The notes: generated from the letters alone by a model not told the origin. Shown: positions 45,040 through 55,623, counted from the first letter of the stretch. The stretch: DNA of 64,000 bases from Serratia fonticola (GCF_006715025.1 NZ_VFMK01000001.1:2294001-2358000), one strand, 5' to 3'. Made by a program: numbers and translations.

Positions 45040-46797
45040 CTAATAGAGTTCATTGGCCCGGCGGAAGCGCCCCTGATAATCAAAAACTTTTTCGCGTACT
45101 TGCCAGAATTGGCCGCGTTTACGCGCGACGACAAAATCCGGGTGGCGCAACAGCGCCTGCTGAGCCAGAACATCCGCCGCGTTTTGCCAACTGAAGGGTA
45201 CCCCTGGTGCGCGCTGGTGCGGGCGCAGAAACAGCATCTCGAAGGCTTTACGTTGCGCGGGCGTTTGCAGACGGAAACGTTCGCTGGTGCTGGTGCCGTC
45301 TTCGTCATAATAGGTTGCTTTCAGCCATTCGCCTTTGTCGTCCCGCCCGCTTTGCAACGCCATGCCGCCACAGCGCAATACCAGAGCGTCTTTCAGCTTC
45401 AGCGCGGCCTTGAGCATATCGTCCGGGTCAACCAATACCTCTTGGCACTGATGGCAGCGGCGTGCTGCGATATCATTCTCGGCACCGCAGTGTGGGCAAC
45501 TTTTGAAACGGAACCGATAATCACATTGTTCACGATTACCCTCGTCATCTTCCATCCAGCCTTGGCAACGGCGGCCATAGTGCTCGATAATCTCGCCACT
45601 CTCAGTGCATTTCCCCCAAAACAGATTGGCGAAACCGCAAGCGGGGCAGAATACCTGTACCGGTTGACTGTCTGCGTGGGGTTTGCTGGTACCGACTTCC
45701 GGTGTGAACAGATCGTGTGGGTTCCCGGCATAGTCAAGTATCAGGCAATCCTCCTTGCCTGGAGCCAACCGGAGCCCACGTCCGACAATCTGCTGGTACA
45801 GGCTGACGGATTCGGTCGGGCGTAAAATGGCAATCAGATCGACATGGGGGGCATCAAAACCGGTGGTCAGCACCGCTACGTTGACCAGATAGCGTAATTG
45901 CTGCTGCTTGAACGCTTCGATCAGGGCATCGCGTTCGGCTGGGGGCGTTTCAGCACTGACTAACGCGGCCTCGCCGTTTGGCAGCAAGCCATGGACTTCG
46001 CGCGCATGTTCTACCGTTGAGGCAAAGATCATCACGCCTTTGCGGGTCTCGGCGTATTCCACGATCTGGCTGATGATGTGCGGTGTAATGCGGTTTTGTT
46101 TTTTCAGCTCACGGTTGAGATCAACCTCGCTGAACAACCCGTTGCTTCTGGCCTCCAATCGGCTGAAGTCGTACTGAACGATTGGCATATCCAGCCGTTC
46201 TGGCGGCACCAGAAAACCATTTTTGATCATGTAACGCAGCGGTAGCTCATAAATACAATCACGGAACAGACAGCGATTGTCTCCGCGCGTGATGCCGTGA
46301 TAGTGGTATTGGTAAATCCAGCCCTTGCCCAGCCGGTAAGGCGTCGCTGTCAGACCGAGCAGGCGCAGTTGCGGGTTGCTTTTTTGCAGATGCTGGATAA
46401 TTTGCTGGTATTGGCTGTCGTCGTCGTCGCTGATGCGATGACATTCGTCGATAATCAGCAGAGAAAAGGCACCATCGAACAGCGACAGATTACGCGCCAC
46501 CGACTGCACGCTGCCAAACACGACTTTGCCAGCACTCTCTTTTTGCTGTAGCCCGGCGGCAAAGATATCGGCCTCCAGGCCGTAGGCACAGTATTTGCTG
46601 TGGTTTTGCGCCACCAGTTCCTTGACGTGGGCCAGTACCAATACCCGACCACGAGCGCGTTTTGCCAGTTCGGCAATGACCAGGCTTTTGCCTGCGCCGG
46701 TCGGCAGCACGATCAGCGCAGGTTCTGGATGCTGACGAAAGTGTTTGATGGTGGCGTCGACCGCCTCCAACTGATAGGGGCGCAGAGTAAAGGCCAT
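45040..46797 (-). CDS. radD: RadD (YejH), superfamily 2 DNA repair helicase-like ATPase
   Basis: 585 aa. Walker A PTGAGKS (about 32-38), DECH box, LTATPYRLG motif III and QIVGRGLRL motif VI define an SF2 ATPase. The C-terminal part holds Cys clusters (CPACGF; CPHCGAENDIAARRCHQC) for zinc. RadD stimulates RecA strand exchange and helps double-strand-break repair. Gene order radD-rplY-yejK is as in E. coli. Confidence 0.95.
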   Translation of the reverse strand: MAFTLRPYQLEAVDATIKHFRQHPEPALIVLPTGAGKSLVIAELAKRARGRVLVLAHVKELVAQNHSKYCAYGLEADIFAAGLQQKESAGKVVFGSVQSVARNLSLFDGAFSLLIIDECHRISDDDDSQYQQIIQHLQKSNPQLRLLGLTATPYRLGKGWIYQYHYHGITRGDNRCLFRDCIYELPLRYMIKNGFLVPPERLDMPIVQYDFSRLEARSNGLFSEVDLNRELKKQNRITPHIISQIVEYAETRKGVMIFASTVEHAREVHGLLPNGEAALVSAETPPAERDALIEAFKQQQLRYLVNVAVLTTGFDAPHVDLIAILRPTESVSLYQQIVGRGLRLAPGKEDCLILDYAGNPHDLFTPEVGTSKPHADSQPVQVFCPACGFANLFWGKCTESGEIIEHYGRRCQGWMEDDEGNREQCDYRFRFKSCPHCGAENDIAARRCHQCQEVLVDPDDMLKAALKLKDALVLRCGGMALQSGRDDKGEWLKATYYDEDGTSTSERFRLQTPAQRKAFEMLFLRPHQRAPGVPFSWQNAADVLAQQALLRHPDFVVARKRGQFWQVREKVFDYQGRFRRANELY

Positions 46798-47116
46798 GAA
46801 TTAACGCCGTTCGCTGTCGTGGGCCGTTAGGACATCATTTTGCAACATAAGATCCCAGTGAAGTGATGACATTTAGCTCCCCAGACGGCAGAAAAATTTC
46901 TATTATTATGCCCCCTGCGCGTAAGCAGTGCGAGAGGCACGGAAATTGCTCCTGTCATGGCGTCGTTTTCGCCGCTATACTAGGCCAATTCCCCGCACTA
47001 TTTTATTGTGTCATCCTCTCCGAACCTGCTTGTTTTTTCTGGTGTAATAAGAGCAGGGCGTCATATTCAGCAATACGATCAATACGATCATAACAACGAC
47101 AGGCAAAGCAGATTCA
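46798..47116. other. gene-free spacer radD / rsuA
   Basis: 319 bases between divergent genes; promoters of both are expected. A tandem CAATACGAT(C) repeat lies near 47070-47088. Nothing else is supported. Confidence 0.4.
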
Positions 47117-47830
47117 ATGCGACTGGACAAGTTTTTATCTCAGCAGTTAGGCATCAGCCGTGCGCTGGTAGCGCGTGAACTTCGTGCAAAACGCGTCACC
47201 TTGGATGGTGAGGTGGTGAAGAGCGGGGCGATCAAATTGACCCCTGAACAGGAAGTCGCCTTTGATGGCAATGTGTTGTCCCAACTAACCGGGCCACGTT
47301 ACTTCATGCTTAATAAACCGCAGGGTTATGTGTGTTCAACCGACGATCCGGATCACCCAACGGTGCTCTATTTTCTGGATGAACCAGTGGCCTATAAGCT
47401 GCATGCGGCGGGGCGTCTGGATATCGATACAACCGGCTTGGTACTGATGACCGATGACGGCCAGTGGTCGCACCGTATCACCTCACCCAGACACCATTGT
47501 GAGAAAACCTATCTGGTGACGTTGGAACACCCGCTGGCACCTGATACGGCACAACAATTTGCCCAGGGTGTGCAGCTGCATAACGAAAAAGACCTGACCA
47601 AGCCAGCCCGGTTGGAAAAAATTGAGGACAACCTGGTGCGTCTGACTCTCAGTGAAGGGCGCTACCATCAGGTGAAGCGCATGTTTGCCGCTGTTGGGAA
47701 CCGGGTCATCGAATTACACCGTGAACGTATCGGTGCCATTGTGCTGGATGAAGATTTGGCACCGGGAGAATACCGCCCGCTGACTGAAGAAGAGATTGCC
47801 AGCGTCGGTGCTCCGCACCTGCAGGAATGA
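47117..47830 (+). CDS. rsuA: 16S rRNA pseudouridine(516) synthase
   Basis: 237 aa. The N-terminal S4 RNA-binding domain (MRLDKFLSQQLGISRALVARELR) is followed by the RsuA/RluB catalytic domain. The motif AAGRLDIDTTGLVLMTDDG holds the catalytic Asp. Makes pseudouridine 516 in helix 18 of 16S rRNA. The stop is 32 bases before the bcr start, so they form an operon as in E. coli. Confidence 0.96.
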   Translation: MRLDKFLSQQLGISRALVARELRAKRVTLDGEVVKSGAIKLTPEQEVAFDGNVLSQLTGPRYFMLNKPQGYVCSTDDPDHPTVLYFLDEPVAYKLHAAGRLDIDTTGLVLMTDDGQWSHRITSPRHHCEKTYLVTLEHPLAPDTAQQFAQGVQLHNEKDLTKPARLEKIEDNLVRLTLSEGRYHQVKRMFAAVGNRVIELHRERIGAIVLDEDLAPGEYRPLTEEEIASVGAPHLQE

Positions 47831-47861
47831 TTTTTTGCGACTGACCAAGGAACCGTTTAAC

Positions 47862-49061
47862 GTGCAACAGAACCGGACTTCTCACCTCGGTTTGATCTTT
47901 ATTCTGGGCTTGCTTTCCATGCTGATGCCGTTGGCGATCGACATGTATCTGCCCAGTATGCCGATTATCGCCCAGGAGTTTGGCGTGGAGTCAGGCCGTG
48001 TACAGATGACGCTCAGTGCTTATATGCTGGGGTTTGCTGTAGGCCAGTTGTTCTATGGGCCGATGTCGGACAGCATCGGCCGCAAGCCGGTGATTCTGTG
48101 GGGGACGCTGATTTTTGCTATCGCTGGTGGGGCTTGTGCGATGGCGCAGTCGGTTGAGCAGTTGATCAACCTGCGCTTCCTGCATGGATTATCTGCTGCT
48201 GCGGCCAGCGTGGTGATCAACGCGCTGATGCGCGATATGTTCACCAAAGACGAATTCTCCCGCATGATGTCGTTTGTGATCCTGGTGATGACCATTGCGC
48301 CACTGCTGGCTCCGATGATCGGTGGTGCTTTGCTGCTGTGGTTCAATTGGCATGCCATTTTCTGGACGATGGGCGCGGCGGCGTTGTTTGGTTCTTTGCT
48401 GGTGGCATGTTTTATCAAAGAGACGTTACCGAAAGAGCGGCGGCAAAAATTCCACCTGCGCACGACGTTGGGGAATTTCGGCTCACTGTTTCGCCACAAG
48501 CGGGTGCTGAGTTATATGCTGGCCAGTGCCTTCTCGTTTGCAGGTATGTTTTCGTTCCTTAGCGCCGGGCCATTTGTTTATATCGAATTGAATAACGTTT
48601 CGCCGCAGCATTTTGGTTACTACTTCGCGTTGAACATTGTGTTTCTTTTCCTGACAACCTTGTTCAACAGCCGCAATGTGCGTCGGCTTGGTGCGGTTAA
48701 CATGTTCCGCATCGGGCTGTTTGTACAACTGGCAATGAGTGCGTGGCTGTTGGCGGTGACGGCCAGTGGCCTGGGCTTCTGGGCATTGGTATTGGGCGTG
48801 GCGGTTTATCTCGGGTGTATCGCCATGATCTCCTCTAATGCGATGGCGGTCATTCTGGATGATTTCCCGCATATGGCGGGCACGGCTTCTTCCTTGGCCG
48901 GGACACTGCGTTTCAGCATTGGTGCATTGGTCGGCGCAATTCTTTCGCTGGCACCGGGCAAGAGCGCATGGCCGATGGTTTCCTCAATGGCACTGTGTAG
49001 CATTATTGCCGTGCTGTTCTATTTTTATGCCAGCCGCCCGCCGCATCACCATCCTGCCTGA
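47862..49061 (+). CDS. bcr: Bcr/CflA drug:H+ antiporter
   Basis: 399 aa with 12 helices, DHA1 branch of the MFS. GTG 47862 is chosen because the family starts just before the first helix (HLGLIFILGLLSMLMPLAIDMYLPSMP); AAGGA is upstream. Motif A (GPMSDSIGRKPVI) and RFLHGLSAAAASVVINALMRDMF are conserved with E. coli Bcr, an exporter of bicyclomycin and sulfonamides. Cotranscribed with rsuA. Confidence 0.95.
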   Translation: MQQNRTSHLGLIFILGLLSMLMPLAIDMYLPSMPIIAQEFGVESGRVQMTLSAYMLGFAVGQLFYGPMSDSIGRKPVILWGTLIFAIAGGACAMAQSVEQLINLRFLHGLSAAAASVVINALMRDMFTKDEFSRMMSFVILVMTIAPLLAPMIGGALLLWFNWHAIFWTMGAAALFGSLLVACFIKETLPKERRQKFHLRTTLGNFGSLFRHKRVLSYMLASAFSFAGMFSFLSAGPFVYIELNNVSPQHFGYYFALNIVFLFLTTLFNSRNVRRLGAVNMFRIGLFVQLAMSAWLLAVTASGLGFWALVLGVAVYLGCIAMISSNAMAVILDDFPHMAGTASSLAGTLRFSIGALVGAILSLAPGKSAWPMVSSMALCSIIAVLFYFYASRPPHHHPA

Positions 49062-49092
49062 TCGCTGATTTCCTTTCGCGCTACTATTGTGT

Positions 49093-49120
49093 CCCTCTCT
49101 CATCTGGAGAGGGGCTTTTT
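49093..49120 (+). terminator. bcr terminator
   Basis: Stem CCCTCTC/GAGAGGG with a C and a run of five T, 30 bases after the bcr stop. Confidence 0.85.
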
Positions 49121-49724
49121 AGGCTGGCCACTTTTCCCTTAATGCTCATTCTCTATTGGGGGGAGAGTAGGGGATTACTTTCGGTAGCTGTAGATCGTTC
49201 ATGCTGCAACATTAAATTTGTTGCTAAATATACGCTCGCTAACTAAATGCTGGTCAAACAAACTGTAGTTTTATTGTTAATAAAAACGCAGTAAATCCAT
49301 GCGGTAGCCAAAGGTGCAACCCGCTCGCCGATAGGCGGTTATACCGTTGATTAATTTATTTTCTTATTTTTATCATGTGGTTACGATATGGTGTTGGGTG
49401 GTGTTTGCGCGTAGATGTTTGCGTAATGTAAAAATATAGCATTTGTAAAGTAACCGCATTGCAAGAAAAAAAAGTTGAGATTGCGGGCGGAAAGGGTTAC
49501 ATATAACGCAAAAATGCGAGCTGAGTCGCAAAACACTGTGAGAGAACATTTTACGGTGGAGAAAAAAGCAGTGATATCAGCAATCATAGGATAAGGTTGG
49601 CTAATTGTTGTGGGTTTTACATTTACACAACATTTGTTGGCAGCAAAGTCGGATTTTTACGGCTATAACTAAGTAGTCCTGTGATGTAAAAAAGTGTTTC
49701 ACCTTTTCATACTAGGGATTTCAT
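49121..49724. other. gene-free spacer bcr / yejG
   Basis: About 600 AT-rich bases. A small inverted repeat (CCGCTCGCCGATAGGCGG) lies near 49320. No open frame with family support; an unknown sRNA cannot be excluded. Confidence 0.4.
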
Positions 49725-50069
49725 GTGGATAGTATCCAGCTTTCGGTAGTGCATCGCTTGCCGCAAAGTTATCGTTGGCTATCAGGTTTTACCGGCAGCA
49801 AGGTGGAACCGATTCCGCTTAGCGGCATAGACGAAGGTAACAATCTGATCGGCCTGAAATTGCTCAGCCATGATGGCGGAGATGCATGGCGTGTCATGCA
49901 ACAGCTCAACCTGTCTCTTCAGGAGATCCAGGTTGATTGCGCGGTTGTTGAATGGGAAGGTGAGCCTTGCCTGTTCGTTCATCATTGTGATGAAAGTGCC
50001 GCTATGTGCCGCTTGAAAAATGTGGGCGCGGCAATCGCCGAGCAGCTCAGCGCGCAATATCCCTTCTGA
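49725..50069 (+). CDS. yejG: YejG family protein
   Basis: 114 aa from GTG 49725 with AGGGA upstream. LSVVHRLPQSYRWLSGF, GSKVEPIP, EGEPCLFV and CRLKNVGAAIAE match E. coli YejG throughout. It is a small cytoplasmic protein linked to aminoglycoside tolerance in some reports; the mechanism is unknown. Convergent with yejF. Confidence 0.93.
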   Translation: MDSIQLSVVHRLPQSYRWLSGFTGSKVEPIPLSGIDEGNNLIGLKLLSHDGGDAWRVMQQLNLSLQEIQVDCAVVEWEGEPCLFVHHCDESAAMCRLKNVGAAIAEQLSAQYPF

Positions 50070-50081
50070 ATCATTACGCCG

Positions 50082-51686
50082 TTAATCAACCAACTGCAAC
50101 AATTGCTGCGTATAGGCAGCCGAGGGCGTATTGAAAATAGTCTGGCAGTTACCCTGTTCCACGACTTCGCCCTGGCGTAACACAATCACCTGATGGCAAA
50201 GCGATCGTACCACCTGCAGGTCATGGCTGATAAACAGGTAGGCCAGACGGTGTCGCTGCTGTAATGACTTCAGCAACGTCAGGATCTGCGCCTGTACTGA
50301 TTTATCCAACGATGATGTCGGTTCATCCAGGATCAGCAATTGCGGCTGCAGGATCAGTGCACGCGCAATAGCGATACGTTGCCGTTGCCCACCGGAGAAC
50401 TCGGTGGGATAACGATGGCGTAATGTCGGATCCAGCCCCACTTCCTGTAAGGCTTCAATCACCCGTTGTTCACGTTGTTCTGCGGTCAGTTGTTGATGAA
50501 CCTCCAACCCTTCGGCGATGATTTGCAGGACGTTCAGCCGTGGATTCAACGCTGAGTAGGGATCCTGGAAAACAATCTGCATCCGGCTACGATAAGGCAG
50601 CATCTGCTGATTATTGAACTGGTGCAGCGGCTGGCCGTCAAACCAGATTGCCCCTTTGGAATTCAGCAAGCGTAGTAGCGCCAGGCCGGTAGTGCTCTTA
50701 CCTGACCCCGATTCGCCTACCAAGCCAATACTTTCCCCAGGCCGCAACGTAAAGCTCAGGTTCTTCAATGCCGTGTTCTGGTCAACAACTCGCCGCAGCA
50801 GGCCGCGTTTGATGGGGAAACTGACCTGCAGGTTTTCCACTTTCAGCAACGGAGAGGCTTCTCCTGGCCCTTCATGTGCCGGTAACGGTAGCGGTTCACC
50901 CACATCCTCCGCCGCCAACAACTGTTGTGTATAAGCGTGCTGAGGCGCGCTGAACAATGCTTCGCGGCTGCTCTGCTCCACGCACAGACCCTGGCGCATT
51001 ACCGCCACGTTATCGGCCAAGCGGCGGACAATATTCAGGTTATGGGTGATAAACAGCAACCCCATCCCCAGTTCTTGTTTGAGCTCTTTCAACAACATCA
51101 GGATCTGAGCCTGAATAGTCACGTCCAGCGCTGTGGTGGGCTCATCTGCGATCAGTAGCTTAGGTTTGGTGAGCACCGCCATGGCGATCATCACACGTTG
51201 GCGTTCACCGCCAGATAACTGATGCGGATAATCTTTAAGTCGTCCTTTAGCGTTACGGATCCCCACGCGATCGAGACACTGAATGATTTCGGCGCGAGCG
51301 CTATCGCGACGCAGGCCTCGGTGCAGCATCAGGACTTCGGCCAGTTGCTTCTCTATGGTGTGCAGCGGATTAAGCGACACCATCGGTTCTTGAAAAATCA
51401 TCGAGACCTGGTTGCCACGTACCTTACGCAATTCGGCTTCTGGCGCATGCAGCAGTGAGCGGCCGTTAAACAGAATATCGCCACCGGGATAGACTACCGG
51501 CGGTGAAGGCAGCAGCCGCAGTATGGAAAGCGCGGTGACGCTTTTACCTGAACCGGACTCCCCCACCAATGCCAGCGTTTCACCTTGCTCAACCTGCAGT
51601 GAAACACCATTGACCACCTGATTCAATGTGGCCCCTTGACGGAAAGCGATGCTGAGATCCTGAATAGCGAGCAGAGGAGTGGTCAT
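50082..51686 (-). CDS. yejF: YejF, dual ABC ATPase of the YejABEF peptide importer
   Basis: 534 aa with two nucleotide-binding domains. Each has Walker A GESGSGKS (about 40-47 and 318-325), a signature (LSGGERQR and FSGGQRQR) and Walker B (LLIADEPTT, LLILDEPTS). Powers uptake of peptides, including microcin C and some antimicrobial peptides. Last gene of yejABEF, two bases after yejE. Confidence 0.95.
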   Translation of the reverse strand: MTTPLLAIQDLSIAFRQGATLNQVVNGVSLQVEQGETLALVGESGSGKSVTALSILRLLPSPPVVYPGGDILFNGRSLLHAPEAELRKVRGNQVSMIFQEPMVSLNPLHTIEKQLAEVLMLHRGLRRDSARAEIIQCLDRVGIRNAKGRLKDYPHQLSGGERQRVMIAMAVLTKPKLLIADEPTTALDVTIQAQILMLLKELKQELGMGLLFITHNLNIVRRLADNVAVMRQGLCVEQSSREALFSAPQHAYTQQLLAAEDVGEPLPLPAHEGPGEASPLLKVENLQVSFPIKRGLLRRVVDQNTALKNLSFTLRPGESIGLVGESGSGKSTTGLALLRLLNSKGAIWFDGQPLHQFNNQQMLPYRSRMQIVFQDPYSALNPRLNVLQIIAEGLEVHQQLTAEQREQRVIEALQEVGLDPTLRHRYPTEFSGGQRQRIAIARALILQPQLLILDEPTSSLDKSVQAQILTLLKSLQQRHRLAYLFISHDLQVVRSLCHQVIVLRQGEVVEQGNCQTIFNTPSAAYTQQLLQLVD

Positions 51687-51687
51687 A

Positions 51688-52713
51688 TCAATGCGCCTTG
51701 CTGGGGTCGAAGGCGTCGCGTACTGCTTCGCCGATAAAGATTAACAATGAGAGCAATACCGCCAGGACCAGGAAGGCAGTAATGCCCAACCACGGCGCTT
51801 GCAGGTTATTTTTACCCTGTAATAGCAGCTCACCCAACGAAGGAGAGCCAATCGGTAAACCAAAACCGAGGAAATCCAGGGAGGTCAGTGTGGTGATTGA
51901 ACCGCACAGAATAAACGGCAGGAAGGTCAGGGTGGCGACCATGGCATTAGGCAGCATATGGCGGTACATAATCACGCGATCCGGTACGCCCATGGCGCGT
52001 GCTGCACGAATATAATCATAATTGCGGGTGCGCAGGAATTCGGCTCGTACCACGCCCACCAGGCTCATCCAGCCAAACAGAATGGTGATCGCCAACAGCC
52101 ACCAGAAGTTGGGCTGTACAATGCTGGAAAGCAAAATGATCAAAAACAGCGTGGGCATGCCAGACCACACCTCAATCAGCCGTTGCCCCCAGAGGTCAAA
52201 TTTGCCGCCGTAATAACCTTGCGTAGCGCCGACACAGATGCCGATCACGCTGGAGAACAGCGTCAACGCCAATCCAAACAGCATTGAGATGCGGAAACCA
52301 TAAAGGACTCGCGCCAGAACATCGCTGCCGTTGCTGTCGGTACCTAACAGATTCTGCCGTGATGGCGGAGAAGGGAAGGGGACTTGCGTGGCAAAGTTGA
52401 TGGTGTTGTAGCTAAAGCGGATAGGGGCCCAAATTGCCCAACCATGGTTTTCAATCTGCCTGATGACGAACGGATCCTGGAAATCCGTGGTGGTATTCAG
52501 CTCGCCACCAAAGGTGGTTTCGCTGTAGTTGACCATAAACGGCACATACAGACGGCCTTCGTAGCGTACCAGCAAGGGTCTATCGTTGGCGATCAGATTG
52601 GCGGCCAGGCTGAGCACAAAGGCGACCAGGAAGATCCACAGCGACCAGTAACCACGGCGGTTACTGCGAAAGCGGGCCCAGCGGGCCTGATTGATAGGGC
52701 TTAAGCGGCTCAT
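51688..52713 (-). CDS. yejE: YejE, permease of the peptide importer
   Basis: 341 aa. N-terminal helix WSLWIFLVAFVLSLAANLIA, a periplasmic stretch, then five helices of the BPD_transp_1 fold with the ATPase-contact EAA loop (RAARAMGVPDRVIMYRHMLPNAM). Overlaps yejB by four bases. Confidence 0.95.
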   Translation of the reverse strand: MSRLSPINQARWARFRSNRRGYWSLWIFLVAFVLSLAANLIANDRPLLVRYEGRLYVPFMVNYSETTFGGELNTTTDFQDPFVIRQIENHGWAIWAPIRFSYNTINFATQVPFPSPPSRQNLLGTDSNGSDVLARVLYGFRISMLFGLALTLFSSVIGICVGATQGYYGGKFDLWGQRLIEVWSGMPTLFLIILLSSIVQPNFWWLLAITILFGWMSLVGVVRAEFLRTRNYDYIRAARAMGVPDRVIMYRHMLPNAMVATLTFLPFILCGSITTLTSLDFLGFGLPIGSPSLGELLLQGKNNLQAPWLGITAFLVLAVLLSLLIFIGEAVRDAFDPSKAH

Positions 52714-53804
52714 TGACGGGCCTCGAAATCAATGCGCGGATCGACCAGGGTATAGGTGATATCGCTGATGATATTCAGCAGCAGGCCGATCAGAGTAAAT
52801 ATGTACAATGTTCCGAACATCACCGGATAGTCGCGTTGCAACGTGGCATCATAACCCAGTAACCCAAGGCCGTTGAGTGAGAACATGACCTCGATCAGCA
52901 GTGAGCCGGTGAAAAACATGCTGATAAAGGTGGCCGGGAAACCGGCAATCACCAACAGCATGGCGTTACGAAACACATGACGGTAAAGGATTTTCTTCTC
53001 ATCCAGCCCCTTGGCACGGGCAGTGACCACGTATTGTTTACGGATCTCATCCAGGAACGAGTTCTTGGTCAACATAGTCAGCGTGGCAAACCCGCCGATC
53101 ACCGTTGCCAGCACTGGCAGGGTGATATGCCAGAGATAATCGGTGATCTTGCCGTACCACGGCAGGGTGTCGAAGTTGCTGGAAACCAGCCCTCGTAGCG
53201 GGAACCAGTCGAGATAGCTGCCGCCGGCAAACAGTACGATCAACAGAATGGCGAATAGAAACGCCGGGATGGCGTAGCCAATAATGATCAGCGTGCTGCT
53301 CCAGGTATCAAAGGCGCTGCCGTTGTGGATGGCTTTGCGGATCCCGAGTGGGATCGACACCAGATAGATGATCAGCGTGCTCCACAGCCCTAACGTTATA
53401 GAGACCGGCAGGCTTTGGCTGATAAGCTGCATCACCGAGGCGCCGCGGAACAGGCTTTCGCCAAAGTCGAGACGTATATAGCGCCATAGCATGGAGAAGT
53501 AGCGCTCGTGCAGCGGTTTGTCGAAGCCATAACGTTTGGTGATTTCGGCAATAACCTCAGGATCCAGCCCACGAGATCCGCGGTATTGGCCTTCGCCCAC
53601 GTTGCCCACACCAGCTTTAACATGGCCAAGGCCATCCCCGCCGCCTCCGCCACCAAATCCGCTGGTTTGCCCTAACTCAATAGCGGCAATGGCCTGATCG
53701 ACCGGCCCCCCAGGGGCAATTTGCACGATAAAAAAGTTGATCGTGATGATCGCCCACAGGGTGGGGATCACCAGCAGTAATCTGCGTATCAGATAAGCGG
53801 CCAC
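52710..53804 (-). CDS. yejB: YejB, permease of the peptide importer
   Basis: 364 aa when started at GTG 53804 (AAGGAG six bases upstream), the same length as E. coli YejB; the in-frame extension to 53930 overlaps yejA. First helix LIRRLLLVIPTLWAIITINFF, EAA loop VTARAKGLDEKKILYRHVFRNAM. A Gly-rich insert (GFGGGGGGDGLG) near residue 45-57 lies in the first periplasmic loop and looks species-specific. Pairs with YejE. Confidence 0.95.
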   Translation of the reverse strand: MAAYLIRRLLLVIPTLWAIITINFFIVQIAPGGPVDQAIAAIELGQTSGFGGGGGGDGLGHVKAGVGNVGEGQYRGSRGLDPEVIAEITKRYGFDKPLHERYFSMLWRYIRLDFGESLFRGASVMQLISQSLPVSITLGLWSTLIIYLVSIPLGIRKAIHNGSAFDTWSSTLIIIGYAIPAFLFAILLIVLFAGGSYLDWFPLRGLVSSNFDTLPWYGKITDYLWHITLPVLATVIGGFATLTMLTKNSFLDEIRKQYVVTARAKGLDEKKILYRHVFRNAMLLVIAGFPATFISMFFTGSLLIEVMFSLNGLGLLGYDATLQRDYPVMFGTLYIFTLIGLLLNIISDITYTLVDPRIDFEARQ

Positions 53805-53814
53805 TGCAAGCTCC

Positions 53815-55623
53815 TTATTGCCGTTGCGTCGGCAGGCGTGCCGCCTTGTTAACGTCAAACCACCAGTTATCAAAGCCGATGGCATAGGTTGGGCGTATCG
53901 CTGGCGAAGAGAATTTATCCCAATAGGCATAGCGATCGTGATTGGAGTACCACATCGGTAGCATATACCTATTCCAGGTCAGCACCCGATCCAGCGCGCG
54001 GCCAAGGGAAAGTAAGGCTTTTTCATTTCCTTGATGCTTCATGATCTGTTCGATCAGGGCATCTACCGCCGGATCGCTGACACCAGGGCTGTTGTAACTG
54101 GAGTCAATATATTGTGATCCCCAGAAAATCTGCAGATCGGCGCTGGGGAACGGCATAGCCGGGTAGACTCTTGGCATCATATCGAAGTCACGTGTTCGCA
54201 TCCGGCGGGTGAACTGGCTGGCGTCAATTTCCCGAATCTGCATGTCAATGCCCAGGCGCTTCAGGTTGTGCTGGAAAGGCAACACATACTGAAAATTGCT
54301 GCCGCTCAGCAGCATCAGCTCAAAGGTAAAAGGCTTGCCGGTTTTGCTGTTCACCAGTTGCTGGTTTTTTATTTCCCAACCGGCCTGTTTTAGCAGTTCG
54401 GTGGCTTTCAGCAGGTTATCGCGATCGTTACCACTGCCGTCGGAGGAGGGGGGCTGATAAATATGGGTGAACACTTCCTCGGGGATTTTACCTTTTAGCG
54501 GTGCCAGCCAGGCCAATTCTGCTGCGTCTGGATAGCCGTTTGCCGCATAGACGGTGTTCTGGAAATAGCTGTTGGCACGCTGATAAGCATCGTAATACAG
54601 CGCTTTGTTCATCCAGTCGAAATCGAAAGCCAACGTCATGGCCTCCCGCACCCGGCGATCGGCAAAGATTGGACGCTGAATATTGAATGCCAGCCAACGG
54701 GCATTCTGCGCCGCTTGGTTGGTTTCATCCTGTTTGATGATGAAGTTGCGGGTAAAGTTACCGCCCTGATACTGCGTGGCCCAGCTTTTTGGTGAGCCTT
54801 CCAGGCGGAAATCGTAAGCCCCGGCCTTAAAGGCCTCGAGCGCAACTTTATCGTCCAGGTAATAGTCGTAACGCAGCGTATCAAAGTTATAGCGGCCACG
54901 GTTTACCGGCAGGTTGGCTGCCCAGTAATCGCGCACACGTTCATAGGTAATGTATTGGCCCAGACGATAGCTGCCGACCTTATAGGGGCCGCTACCGAGA
55001 GGCGGCGTATTCAAAGGTTCGCTGAGTTTGTGATCTTTCCAGAAACTCTGGGGTAATACTCTGGTGCTCAGCAGGCTGAGCATTTTTTCTTTGTCGGGTT
55101 CCGGCAGTTCAATACGTACCGTCAGGCGGGAAAGGGCTTTTACGCTGACGCCTTTATAATAGGAACGGTATTGTGGCACCCCTTCGGTCATAAATTTGTT
55201 GAAGGTGAAAGCCACATCGGCGGCGGTGATCGGGCTGCCGTCATGGAAACGCGCACGCGGATTGATATCCAGCTCCATCCAGCGCATATCCGCCGGGAAA
55301 CGGGCCGATTCGGCAATCAGCGGATAATAACTGGAGGGCTCATCGTCAGAGGTGGTAAACAGCGTGTCATAGAGTTCCCCGGTTCTTTCGCCGGGTACGC
55401 CGCGTGAGGCGAAACGGTTGAAGTTATCGTAAGTACCTATCGCTGCCAACCGGATATCGCCGCCCTTGGGGGCCGCCGGGTTTACGTAGTCAAAATGGCT
55501 GAAGTCGGTGGAGTATTTCGGCTCACCGAGCGTGGCGAAAGCGTAGCTTTCATTGAGGGTTTCGGCCTGCAAGCTAAAACTGAGTGCCGAAAGCACCAAG
55601 GCAGCAAAAATGCGCACAGACAT
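53815..55623 (-). CDS. yejA: YejA, periplasmic binding protein of the peptide importer
   Basis: 602 aa from ATG 55623 with a signal peptide ending SFSLQA. SBP_bac_5 family: TLNESYAFATLGEPKYSTDF start, PPLGSGPYKVGSY, and late GSQYIDSSYNSPGVSDPAVDALIE. Longer in-frame starts upstream run into the intergenic repeat and are rejected. Captures oligopeptides for YejBEF. First gene of the operon. Confidence 0.95.
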   Translation of the reverse strand: MSVRIFAALVLSALSFSLQAETLNESYAFATLGEPKYSTDFSHFDYVNPAAPKGGDIRLAAIGTYDNFNRFASRGVPGERTGELYDTLFTTSDDEPSSYYPLIAESARFPADMRWMELDINPRARFHDGSPITAADVAFTFNKFMTEGVPQYRSYYKGVSVKALSRLTVRIELPEPDKEKMLSLLSTRVLPQSFWKDHKLSEPLNTPPLGSGPYKVGSYRLGQYITYERVRDYWAANLPVNRGRYNFDTLRYDYYLDDKVALEAFKAGAYDFRLEGSPKSWATQYQGGNFTRNFIIKQDETNQAAQNARWLAFNIQRPIFADRRVREAMTLAFDFDWMNKALYYDAYQRANSYFQNTVYAANGYPDAAELAWLAPLKGKIPEEVFTHIYQPPSSDGSGNDRDNLLKATELLKQAGWEIKNQQLVNSKTGKPFTFELMLLSGSNFQYVLPFQHNLKRLGIDMQIREIDASQFTRRMRTRDFDMMPRVYPAMPFPSADLQIFWGSQYIDSSYNSPGVSDPAVDALIEQIMKHQGNEKALLSLGRALDRVLTWNRYMLPMWYSNHDRYAYWDKFSSPAIRPTYAIGFDNWWFDVNKAARLPTQRQ